Position numbers and translations under genes: made by a program
The notes under the pieces: generated by a model
The model's database searches: none
What the model saw: the letters and a program-made list of their open reading frames with translations, nothing else
What the model was told of the DNA's origin: nothing
Shown: one piece after another, positions 1-6,023 of the stretch
How the letters are laid out: the number at the start of each line of letters is the position of its first letter
How positions within the stretch are numbered: position 1 is the first letter of the stretch
From: JBBIII01 sp037446575
GTDB lineage: Bacteria; Bacteroidota; Ignavibacteria; UBA10030
DNA length: 6,542 bases
NCBI GenBank assembly: GCA_037446575.1
Contig: JBBIII010000106.1
Span: forward strand, 1 to 6,542
Reading direction: 5' to 3'

Positions 1-20
1 TTTTTTGTAATATAGAAATC

Positions 21-76
21 GTTAGGGCGCACGAAGTGCAACTATATGAAATTTTATTTTTCCATATCTCCCTAAC
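21..76. repeat. Nested inverted repeats downstream of cho
   Basis: A perfect 7-bp inverted repeat, GTTAGGG at 21-27 and CCCTAAC at 70-76, encloses two smaller dyads: GCAC-GAA-GTGC at 29-39 and ATATG/CATAT at 44-48 and 63-67. Together they could fold as a three-way junction on either strand. Neither strand has a run of T directly after the outer stem, so it is not a classical intrinsic terminator, although it lies about 100 bp beyond the cho stop codon and could be a 3' end structure. The rest of 1-175 shows only a weak 5-bp dyad (ATTCA/TGAAT, 117-132) and no open reading frame that I can support. The arms are seen directly; any function is inference. Confidence 0.4.
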
Positions 77-175
77 AAGTTTTTGAGTTATTCAGTTCTT
101 CCTAAGTGTATAATCCATTCATCAGAGTGAATTTCTAACTAGACTATCGTAATAATAATTATTCTCTTCCCCTAA

Positions 176-982
176 TTAAGCTCCTTTTCTCCCCATCACA
201 TAACTGTACAAAATCTTGTAAGTATCATAATCGAAACGATGCTTGTGCTGTTTAGTTTTGTCCGACTTATCAATTAAACACCAATTATCTATTACAAATG
301 TTTCCTTCAATTTTTTATCTTTAGAAACTTCTTTGATAGTGATTGTCCCGTTAAATGGCCATGCGACAATTCGCCTTGCCTCAAATGCCGCTTCTACTCG
401 AGCATTATAAGTATCTACGTCCTCCTCGCCCATACAAGCGCCCTTACATTTTCCTAAATGATACGGAAAACAATATCCTCTCGAAGTTTCCAAGCGAAGA
501 AGTTTCGAGCAAAGACAATGTGTATTAGAAACCTTATCGAGAAATTCTTTGGCCTGAGTTTTGTGTTTGAATATTCCAAGTATCGGTGAGTCGGGTTTAA
601 TATCGAGATAGTCCACCGCTTCTAACTTTACAGTCGCATAACCTTGTTCATTTTCAATTCTTCTTGCAATTATAATTCTGCGCGGTTGTTTCGCGCGAAC
701 ATTATACATCGGACGCAATTCTTTTATTAGTTGTGATTCCAGCAATAGAGCGCCAAGTTCACCAGCTGTTTTCCGAGTTTCAATTTTTCGTATTCTTTTC
801 GTCAACCATTTTTCATCTATTGAGTTAATATGAGAACGCACGCGCGCTCTGATATTTTTGCTTTTACCAACGTACAATAGCAAATCATCCTCTCCAAAGA
901 AAAGATAAACTCCAGATGAAACCGGAATAGCAGAGATTAAAGATGTTGAGATTCTAAGATTATGAGATTTGGGTGTAGGCAT
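176..982 (-). CDS. cho: Excinuclease Cho (UvrC-homologous GIY-YIG endonuclease)
   Basis: This 268-aa protein matches the Cho family, the single-nuclease relatives of UvrC that make the 3' incision at UvrB-marked lesions in nucleotide excision repair. The GIY-YIG domain spans about residues 18-100, with GVY at 24-26, YVG at 37-39, the basic RAR segment at 45-47 and the metal-binding Glu at 82 in LLLESQLIKE. A cysteine cluster follows: C158, C171, C179 and C183, the last two in GKCKGAC, plus C156. Its spacing resembles that of the UvrC cysteines reported to hold an Fe-S cluster. The C-terminal block with IVAWPF, DNWCLI and FDYDTYKIL is typical of Cho. The UvrC RNase H-like 5' nuclease and HhH domains are absent, as is a DnaQ exonuclease fusion; the length is close to the roughly 295 aa of E. 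coli Cho. The ATG lies just before the nuclease domain. It has no clear Shine-Dalgarno sequence, so translation may be coupled to mfd, which ends 22 bp upstream. Identification is strong; activity is inferred from the family. Confidence 0.92.
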   Translation of the reverse strand: MPTPKSHNLRISTSLISAIPVSSGVYLFFGEDDLLLYVGKSKNIRARVRSHINSIDEKWLTKRIRKIETRKTAGELGALLLESQLIKELRPMYNVRAKQPRRIIIARRIENEQGYATVKLEAVDYLDIKPDSPILGIFKHKTQAKEFLDKVSNTHCLCSKLLRLETSRGYCFPYHLGKCKGACMGEEDVDTYNARVEAAFEARRIVAWPFNGTITIKEVSKDKKLKETFVIDNWCLIDKSDKTKQHKHRFDYDTYKILYSYVMGRKGA

Positions 983-1004
983 TGGTTATAATTGTGATGA
1001 GATT

Positions 1005-4000
1005 TTAAATTTGCTGTAATAGATTTTCAATAAATTTCTTTATTTCGTCAATTTTTTTGTTCGCATCGTTATTACTTTTAATTCGTGCAACCAACTTTAA
1101 CTGTTTGTTATCCTGTTTAAGATGAGGATTGAATTTTTTAAGAGTTTGAATTTGCGAAACAATTTTCTGGAAAGGCGCATTATCTCCTTCATAAAACATC
1201 TTTTCATCCGGCGATGGGAAATGAAGATTTAAACTCTCCCCGCTTAATTCTAATTTAATAAATCCTGAATTGCCGGTTAGAAGCTTCAATTCGACTATCT
1301 TGAACAAATTCTCAACTTCTTCAGGATACTCGCCAAATCTATCCTGAAGCTCTATTCGCATAGCATTTATATCTTCAGCGCTCTCGCACTTGTATAATCG
1401 TCTATAAATATCTAATCTTTCCGAATCCTGCTCAACGTAAATATCCGGTATCAATGCTTCAATATCAGTCTCAATTTGAATTTCTGGTTTCTTAATTCTC
1501 TTATCTATAATCTTACTATCTCTTATCTCCTGAAACTCTTCTTCCTTCAATTCGGCAACTGCTTCTTCAACAATTCGTTGATACATCTCAAATCCCATCT
1601 CTAAAATAAAGCCGGATTGTTCCCCGCCGAGTAAGTTGCCCGCGCCGCGAATTTCCAAATCGCGCATTGCAAGATTAAAACCAGAGCCAAGTTCGGTAAA
1701 TTCTTGAATTGCTTGCATTCGCCGTAACGTTACTCTCGGCAAAACTGAAAGCGGCGGCGTTAATAAATAAGCGTACGCTTGAACATTTGAACGCCCAACC
1801 CGCCCTCGAAGTTGATAAAGTTCGGCTAGTCCAAATCTATCTGCCCTATTTATTATTATTGTATTGACACTCGGAATGTCTATCCCCGATTCAATTATCT
1901 TCGTGCAAATCAATACATCGTACTTCTTCTCCATAAAATCTAACATTGCTTTTTCAAGTTCATGTCCTTTCATCTGGCCGTGAGCAACGTGAAATCGAGC
2001 TTGCGGTATGTGCTCTTCTAACATTGATTGAATTAAATCAATATTCTGAACCCGATCATGAACAAAATATACTTGCCCAACTCTGTGCAATTCCTTTAGT
2101 ATTGCTTCGCGTATTAATTGCATATCGAATTGCGCTATCTCAGTCTGAATCGGGATACGGTTTCTTGGCGGTGTGTTTATGAGCGATAAATCGCGCGCGC
2201 CCATCAGTGAAAATTGCAATGTGCGCGGAATAGGCGTTGCCGTCAAAGTTAATGTATCTACGTTTGCTCTCAACTGACGCAATTTTTCTTTCGCCGCTAC
2301 GCCAAATCTCTGCTCTTCATCGATAATCAACAAGCCCAAATCTTTGAAGATTACATCTTTTGATAATAACCGATGCGTTCCGATTATAACATCAACCTTT
2401 CCTTCTTGAAGCGCTTGTAAAATTTCAAGTTGTTCTTTTCTTGTTCTGAAACGCGTCATTGATTCAATGCGCACCGAATAACGGCCAATTCTGTCTAAAA
2501 AAGTATTGAAATGTTGTTGCGCAAGAATTGTTGTCGGAACAAGCACGGCTACCTGTTTTCCGTTCATTATAGCTTTGAAAGTTGCGCGTACTGCAACCTC
2601 TGTTTTTCCGAATCCAACATCGCCGCAAATTAAGCGATCCATCGGCGACTGCGCTTCCATATCTTTCTTTATATCGATTGTCGAGCTTGCCTGATCCGGT
2701 GTATCTTCGTAAATAAACGACGCTTCCATTTCTTTTTGCCAGTGTGTATCCGGTGCAAATGCGAATCCTTTTTCATGCTTGCGGCGCGCATATAATTTTA
2801 TAAGATCGCGTGCAATATCTTTTATTTTCTTTCGTGCGCGTGATTTTAGTCGTTCCCATTCTGTGCCGCCAAGTTTACTCAGCTTCGGCGTGTGCCCTTC
2901 TTTTGATGAATACTTTTGAACCCGATTAATATAATTCAGATGAACATATAATGAATCATTCTCTTCATAAAGAATTTTCATCACTTCGGTTTCTACGCCG
3001 CGCACTTTTATTTTTTGAAGCCCAGAAAATTTTCCAATACCATAATCTTGATGTACAACAAAGTCTCCACGCTTTAGCAGTTGAAATTCTTTTTGCGAAA
3101 AACCTTTAAATTTTTTCCTTTTAGTCGAACCGCGCCTTTTTACTCTGCCGAATATTTCGTGCTCTGTAAATGTGGCTATTTTTGCCGGATGATTTACAAA
3201 GCCGGAGTGTAAAGCATCAAAAAACAAAGAGTACTGAATTGCAGATGCAATACTATTGATATCCACCTGCTTGGCTATGTAATTATTTTCATTATCTTGA
3301 TTTGTATTTTCTATATTTTCAATTCTATATTCTGTATTCTGTTTTTCCGGAGCGGTCAACTCTTCCTCTATCAATTCATTCAGTCTTTCGCCCTCTTCTT
3401 TCGTATCGCAGGAAATAAAAACTTCATAGCCATCTTCATTCAAATTCCTTACTTGCTCTATCAATCTTTTAATACTTCCCCCAATAGCCGGTTGTGATTG
3501 TGATCTAAAATCAATAGCATTTTCGTGTTTGACTAATGCCGAGTGTTCGACAACTGAAAAGTTATTTATTTTCTTCTCAATCTCATTCCATCTTAGTGTC
3601 TCTTCGTGCCCTTCGTGGATAAGCTCTTCAATTTCTCTTTGAATCAAAATCGGATCGTACAAAAGAACCGTTGCATCGTTATTTAAATATTCAAATATCG
3701 TAACATACTGTTTAGATAATTTTCTACCATTGATTTCTGACTTTTGACTTTTTACTCCATCTGTAAAATCTGCATTCTGCGGTGAATCTGCGTTATTAGC
3801 GTAATCACAACGCAAGCTTGCCGTAATATTTGCCGATTGTAATTCCCGAATTGATCGTTGCGATAGCGTATCGAACTCTCTAATTGACTCGATGGTATCG
3901 CCCCAAAATTCAAATCTTATCGGATTATCTCCAATGAATGGAAAGACATCTAAAATTCCGCCGCGCACGGCAAAATCGCCGTACTCTTCAACAAAATCTT

Positions 4001-4496
4001 TTTTCTCAAAACCTAAACTTATCAGTTTTTGTATTAATTCTTCAAATGGGTATTCCTTATTAACATCGAGTTCTATTGAACGTTCGATAAAATTTTCTTT
4101 TGGTGGAAGTGACACCGTGATTGCTTCCGCGGATGCAATAATAAGCGCACTCTCCATTTTTGAAAGCGCCCTTAGCGTTTCAATCTGGGCAATTGGCGCG
4201 CTCATATCGAGCAGTTTTGCGGCATGCGATGGTCCACAAGCGTAAAGTTGAACAACAGATTCACCTAAAAGTAAAGCGCAATCATCACGCAATTGCTCTG
4301 CTTTGTCTTTGTCGGGAACGACAACCAGCAATTGTTTAAGTTGTAAATCGTACAGATGCGCGGCAACAAAAGAAAGCAATGAGCCGCTAATACCGCAAAT
4401 ATGAATAGGTTTGTCGGGTCGGAGTGATCTGATCTTTTTTTCAAATTCTAAAAATGGATCGCTTTCAATTATCTTTTTTCTTATCTGATCAATCAC
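1005..4496 (-). CDS. mfd: Transcription-repair coupling factor Mfd
   Basis: Mfd is a cytoplasmic ATP-dependent DNA translocase that pushes stalled RNA polymerase off damaged template and recruits UvrA. The 1163 residues are close to the 1148 of E. coli and cover the whole architecture. The UvrB-like N-terminal module spans about 1-340; its Walker A site is degenerate (GISGS near 35-39), as is usual for Mfd. The CarD/Tudor-like RNA polymerase-interacting domain is at about 470-530 (FVVHQDYGIG). The RecG-like motor has Walker A GDVGFGKT at 625-632, DEEQ at 726-729, TATPIPRTL at 752-760 and QLRGRVGRS at 895-903. The translocation motif region is at about 937-962 (RGAGNLLGGEQSG) and the D7 domain is C-terminal. 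The start is GTG: an in-frame TAG lies only five codons upstream, and the N-terminus fits the family. The ribosome site is weak (AGAAG). Three stretches (residues 240-256, 383-404 and about 989-1005) are encoded by 7-bp repeats and fall in variable parts. It appears to head an operon with cho. All motor motifs are intact. Confidence 0.97.
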   Translation of the reverse strand: MIDQIRKKIIESDPFLEFEKKIRSLRPDKPIHICGISGSLLSFVAAHLYDLQLKQLLVVVPDKDKAEQLRDDCALLLGESVVQLYACGPSHAAKLLDMSAPIAQIETLRALSKMESALIIASAEAITVSLPPKENFIERSIELDVNKEYPFEELIQKLISLGFEKKDFVEEYGDFAVRGGILDVFPFIGDNPIRFEFWGDTIESIREFDTLSQRSIRELQSANITASLRCDYANNADSPQNADFTDGVKSQKSEINGRKLSKQYVTIFEYLNNDATVLLYDPILIQREIEELIHEGHEETLRWNEIEKKINNFSVVEHSALVKHENAIDFRSQSQPAIGGSIKRLIEQVRNLNEDGYEVFISCDTKEEGERLNELIEEELTAPEKQNTEYRIENIENTNQDNENNYIAKQVDINSIASAIQYSLFFDALHSGFVNHPAKIATFTEHEIFGRVKRRGSTKRKKFKGFSQKEFQLLKRGDFVVHQDYGIGKFSGLQKIKVRGVETEVMKILYEENDSLYVHLNYINRVQKYSSKEGHTPKLSKLGGTEWERLKSRARKKIKDIARDLIKLYARRKHEKGFAFAPDTHWQKEMEASFIYEDTPDQASSTIDIKKDMEAQSPMDRLICGDVGFGKTEVAVRATFKAIMNGKQVAVLVPTTILAQQHFNTFLDRIGRYSVRIESMTRFRTRKEQLEILQALQEGKVDVIIGTHRLLSKDVIFKDLGLLIIDEEQRFGVAAKEKLRQLRANVDTLTLTATPIPRTLQFSLMGARDLSLINTPPRNRIPIQTEIAQFDMQLIREAILKELHRVGQVYFVHDRVQNIDLIQSMLEEHIPQARFHVAHGQMKGHELEKAMLDFMEKKYDVLICTKIIESGIDIPSVNTIIINRADRFGLAELYQLRGRVGRSNVQAYAYLLTPPLSVLPRVTLRRMQAIQEFTELGSGFNLAMRDLEIRGAGNLLGGEQSGFILEMGFEMYQRIVEEAVAELKEEEFQEIRDSKIIDKRIKKPEIQIETDIEALIPDIYVEQDSERLDIYRRLYKCESAEDINAMRIELQDRFGEYPEEVENLFKIVELKLLTGNSGFIKLELSGESLNLHFPSPDEKMFYEGDNAPFQKIVSQIQTLKKFNPHLKQDNKQLKLVARIKSNNDANKKIDEIKKFIENLLQQI
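1484..1532. repeat. Degenerate heptamer repeat inside mfd (linker before D7)
   Basis: On the plus strand CT recurs at exactly 7-nt steps (1484, 1491, 1498, 1505, 1512), giving units such as CTTAATT, CTCTTAT and CTATAAT. The phase then slips by one base and two more units follow (TCTCTTA, TCTCCTG). The stretch encodes about residues 989-1005 of Mfd, a charged segment between the translocase core and the C-terminal domain, where the family is variable. It is the weakest of the four heptamer tracts, but its register is exact over five units. Confidence 0.45.
3286..3348. repeat. Degenerate heptamer repeat inside mfd (D3 region)
   Basis: The clearest five consecutive 7-bp units lie at 3314-3348: TATTTTC, AATTCTA, TATTCTG, TATTCTG, TTTTTCC. 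Four more degenerate units precede them in the same register back to 3286. The tract encodes Mfd residues 383-404, a polar Asn/Glu/Gln-rich segment lying before the RNA polymerase-interacting domain and unlike the conserved parts of the protein. Since 7 is not a multiple of 3, the peptide repeats only every seven residues, so the pattern is one of DNA rather than of protein selection. Confidence 0.6.
3731..3779. repeat. Degenerate heptamer repeat inside mfd (N-terminal module)
   Basis: Seven consecutive 7-bp blocks can be read: TGATTTC, TGACTTT, TGACTTT, TTACTCC, ATCTGTA, AAATCTG, CATTCTG. The first three are nearly identical; the later ones keep a CT or TCTG core with shifted phase. The tract encodes Mfd residues 240-256 (NADFTDGVKSQKSEI), a polar stretch directly after the conserved UvrB-like strand region, and looks like an insertion tolerated in a surface loop. 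Confidence 0.5.
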
Positions 4497-4503
4497 AATT
4501 ATT

Positions 4504-4538
4504 TTCTTCTATATTCTATCTTCTTAATTCTAAATTCT
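4504..4538. repeat. Heptamer repeat in the mfd leader
   Basis: Five TTCT tetranucleotides occur at exact 7-nt spacing (starting at 4507, 4514, 4521, 4528 and 4535). The units are TTCTTCT, ATATTCT, ATCTTCT, TAATTCT and AAATTCT. On the mfd strand these read AGAATTT, AGAATTA and so on, so the last unit supplies the purine-rich AGAAG that is the only ribosome-site-like sequence ahead of the GTG start at 4496. The units share sequence and orientation with the tracts inside mfd. Confidence 0.6.
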
Positions 4539-4541
4539 TAT

Positions 4542-4592
4542 AAAAAAAAACAGCTTACCCCAATTATCTCAGAAATTCTGGATAATCAGGGT
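4542..4592 (-). terminator. Stem-loop with T9 tract: possible tandem terminator or mfd attenuator
   Basis: The arms 4557-4574 and 4576-4592 pair as ACCC/GGGT, ATTATC/GATAAT and CAGAA/TTCTG, with a 2x2 mismatch and one bulged T, a long imperfect hairpin with a very tight loop. On the minus strand it is followed, after six bases, by nine consecutive T (4550-4542). It lies between the terminator of the upstream gene and mfd. It could be a second terminator protecting mfd from read-through, or a conditional terminator in the mfd leader if mfd is transcribed from further upstream. The six-base gap between stem and T run weakens the terminator reading. A small hairpin (CTAC/GTAG, 4601-4614) adjoins it. 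Confidence 0.4.
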
Positions 4593-4636
4593 GAAACAAA
4601 CTACCGAAAAGTAGGTTCACTATCAAACCGTACAAC

Positions 4637-4669
4637 AAAAAAGCCGTCCCGGTTTAACCGAAGCGGCTT
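4637..4669 (-). terminator. Rho-independent terminator of the Lys/Cys-rich protein gene
   Basis: The stem AAGCCG (4641-4646) and CGGCTT (4664-4669) encloses an inner CGGTT/AACCG dyad (4650-4660), separated by a small internal loop. Read on the minus strand, the hairpin begins 22 bases after the stop codon at 4691 and runs into six T (4642-4637). Stem, GC content, distance and U-tract all fit intrinsic termination of the minus-strand gene. Read on the plus strand there is only TTATTTAT after the stem, so bidirectional action is unlikely to matter. Confidence 0.8.
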
Positions 4670-4690
4670 ATTTATAACTCTAATTCCTTA

Positions 4691-5029
4691 TTACTTCTTT
4701 TCGTCTTTCTTAACTTCCTTCTTAATAACTTTCTTTTCAACTTTCTTTACTTCTTTTTTATCTTTATCACAGCATTCATCTTTTTTATCAGCACATTCTT
4801 TTTTGCACTTTTCTTCGCATGCTTTTTTGCTTTCAGCGCTTATACTTTTTCCCTTTTTACATTCTTTTTTGCGTTTTTTTTCGCACTCTTTACTTACCTC
4901 TTTTGCCTCTTTTTTAGCATCCGCCTGAATTTTTACCTCTTCCTTTGCCTCTTTTTTCTCTTGAGCAACAATTGCCTGCGTAAGAACTATTGAAAATATT
5001 AGCGATAAAACAAATAAAAGTTTTTTCAT
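4691..5029 (-). CDS. Small exported Lys/Glu/Cys-rich protein of unknown function
   Basis: This 112-aa protein has an N-terminal signal peptide: two Lys, then a hydrophobic core (LLFVLSLIFSIVL), with likely cleavage after A22 in AIVAQE. The mature part, about 90 residues, is dominated by Lys and Glu and is probably helical or disordered. It holds seven cysteines at 49, 57, 71, 75, 79, 86 and 87; the 71/75/79 set has i, i+4 spacing that would line one helical face. That suggests metal binding or disulfide formation outside the cytoplasm, but this is inference. The tail is a Lys-Lys-Glu-Val-type repeat. I chose ATG at 5027-5029 because AAGGAG lies five bases upstream; the in-frame GTG at 5033-5035 overlaps that site and cannot be the start. 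It is monocistronic, with its own terminator. I do not recognise a named family. A histone-like or nucleic-acid-binding role is argued against by the signal peptide. Confidence 0.75.
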   Translation of the reverse strand: MKKLLFVLSLIFSIVLTQAIVAQEKKEAKEEVKIQADAKKEAKEVSKECEKKRKKECKKGKSISAESKKACEEKCKKECADKKDECCDKDKKEVKKVEKKVIKKEVKKDEKK

Positions 5030-5034
5030 AAACA

Positions 5035-5040
5035 CTCCTT
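5035..5040 (-). promoter_or_regulatory. Shine-Dalgarno AAGGAG that fixes the start at 5029
   Basis: The minus strand reads AAGGAG, then five bases, then ATG and two Lys codons. The strong match and ideal spacing assign translation to the ATG at 5029. This excludes the GTG at 5035, whose last codon position would sit inside the ribosome binding site. Confidence 0.85.
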
Positions 5041-5091
5041 ATTGGTAAAATATATTTAATGTTGTAATTTAATCTATTAAAATTGTGTAAT

Positions 5092-5120
5092 AAGATATGA
5101 TAAAAGTAATTCATCTTCAA
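5092..5120 (-). promoter_or_regulatory. Candidate promoter for the Lys/Cys-rich protein gene
   Basis: The minus strand carries TTGAAG (5120-5115), a 17-base spacer and TATCTT (5097-5092), a fair match to the general sigma-70 pattern. It would give a leader of about 55-60 bases before ATG 5029. In DNA this AT-rich such matches arise easily, so support is modest. I found no Bacteroidota-type TAnnTTTG element in this spacer. Confidence 0.3.
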
Positions 5121-5150
5121 TAGACTTTTTTGTAATTTAAGTTTATGTTA

Positions 5151-5175
5151 AACAAGTAGATAAAAATTGCTTGTT
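5151..5175. promoter_or_regulatory. Operator-like dyad in the divergent spacer
   Basis: AACAAG (5151-5156) and CTTGTT (5170-5175) form a 6-bp inverted repeat with a 13-base AT-rich centre, lying between the two divergent genes. A second dyad, CCGCA/TGCGG (5197-5214), lies nearby, and TTGTAATTTAA is present twice (5062-5072 and 5130-5140). These could be regulator sites or chance in AT-rich DNA; no regulator gene lies in the window. Confidence 0.2.
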
Positions 5176-5268
5176 CAATTAAGATTTTTATTCAATCCGC
5201 ATTATTATTTGCGGGTATTAAAGTTTTAAACGGAGAGCAAAAGAGAAAAGTTCCATCAAAGTAATAGA

Positions 5269-5297
5269 TTGCTATTGTTGATGTCAAAATATATAAC
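5269..5297 (+). promoter_or_regulatory. Candidate promoter for the DUF6901-like gene
   Basis: TTGCTA (5269-5274), a 17-base spacer and TATAAC (5292-5297) fit the sigma-70 pattern. Transcription would begin near 5304, leaving a leader of only about 18 bases before ATG 5322. The match is plausible but not decisive given the base composition. Confidence 0.35.
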
Positions 5298-5321
5298 AAA
5301 TCAAATTATGAAAGTCAAATA

Positions 5322-6023
5322 ATGGCTGATGCAGATGGTGTTCTAAAAATTCGATACGTATTTCAATTTGAAACCGGGGAGAAAAAACAATTTGACGTTA
5401 TTCTTGATGCAAAAACATTAGAGGTTATTCAAAGTCCGCTTCCATCAAATCCTGCTTGGACTAAATTAGAATATCAACAGTGTGAAAATTGTCCGTTAAA
5501 AAATATTGAATTTTGTCCGGTTGCCGTCAATATTGCTCACCTTATAGAAGATTTCAAATTTTCAACTTCTTATGATAAAGCTCGGGTTCATGTCGAAACT
5601 CCAGACCGTACTTATGTGCGAGATACTTCAGTTCAAAATGGACTGAGCGCCATACTTGGTATTTACATGGTAACAAGCGGATGCCCGATATTAGACAAAT
5701 TGCGTCCAATGGTAAGATTCCATCTTCCATTTGCAACTTCAACCGAAACAATTTTCCGCGCAGTATCTATGTATTTAGTGGCACAATATTTTCGTTCTAT
5801 GAAGGGATTACCTTTAGATTGGAGTTTAGACGGACTTGTTAGCATTTATCAGGAAATTAGCAAAGTGAACAAAGGTATGTGGAAACGGCTTTCCAAAGCA
5901 TCAAGTTTCGACGCTAATGTTAACGCGTTAATCGTATTAAGTACTTTTGGCGATGCCTTGCGCATTTCACTTAAGAAGGATATGCAGAATTTATCTTATA
6001 TATTTGCAAAATATTTAGAATAA
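5322..6023 (+). CDS. Uncharacterised protein resembling the DUF6901 family
   Basis: This 233-aa soluble protein has no signal peptide or membrane segment. From memory its layout resembles DUF6901: an N-terminal beta-rich part (KIRYVFQFETG at 9-19), then a cysteine cluster C54-x2-C57-x7-C65 in the context CENCP and FCPVA, then a helical core with SGCPILDKLRPMVRFHLPF at 119-137 and SMYLVAQYFRS at 149-159. C54, C57, C65 and C121, with H134, could bind a metal, but no enzyme motif is evident and I assign no function. Length and full set of segments suggest an intact gene. The start ATG has only a weak GAAAG ahead. It overlaps by one base (TAATG) a four-codon mini-ORF at 5308-5322. It is divergent from the Lys/Cys-rich protein gene and followed by TAATAA with no clear terminator. 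Family naming is by recall and would need a profile search. Confidence 0.8.
   Translation: MADADGVLKIRYVFQFETGEKKQFDVILDAKTLEVIQSPLPSNPAWTKLEYQQCENCPLKNIEFCPVAVNIAHLIEDFKFSTSYDKARVHVETPDRTYVRDTSVQNGLSAILGIYMVTSGCPILDKLRPMVRFHLPFATSTETIFRAVSMYLVAQYFRSMKGLPLDWSLDGLVSIYQEISKVNKGMWKRLSKASSFDANVNALIVLSTFGDALRISLKKDMQNLSYIFAKYLE

Noticed and set aside
21..76. Integron attC site
   Set aside because: GTTAGGG and CCCTAAC resemble core sites and CCTAACAAG resembles an attC left end, but the order is inside out (GTTRRR before YYYAAC) and no second matching core site is found to the right. No integrase or cassette array is visible.
1946..4245. Several plus-strand open frames within mfd
   Set aside because: They are antisense shadows of a fully conserved coding sequence, without ribosome sites or known motifs.
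4694..4960. T-rich repetitive DNA in the Lys/Cys-rich protein gene as another heptamer tract
   Set aside because: The repetition follows a period of three and reflects runs of Lys and Glu codons; no steady 7-nt register is present.
5033..5035. GTG as start of the Lys/Cys-rich protein gene
   Set aside because: It overlaps the AAGGAG ribosome binding site; the ATG at 5027-5029 has correct spacing.
5554..5845. Minus-strand open frames inside the DUF6901-like gene
   Set aside because: They are shadows of the plus-strand gene, without start signals and overlapping its conserved core.
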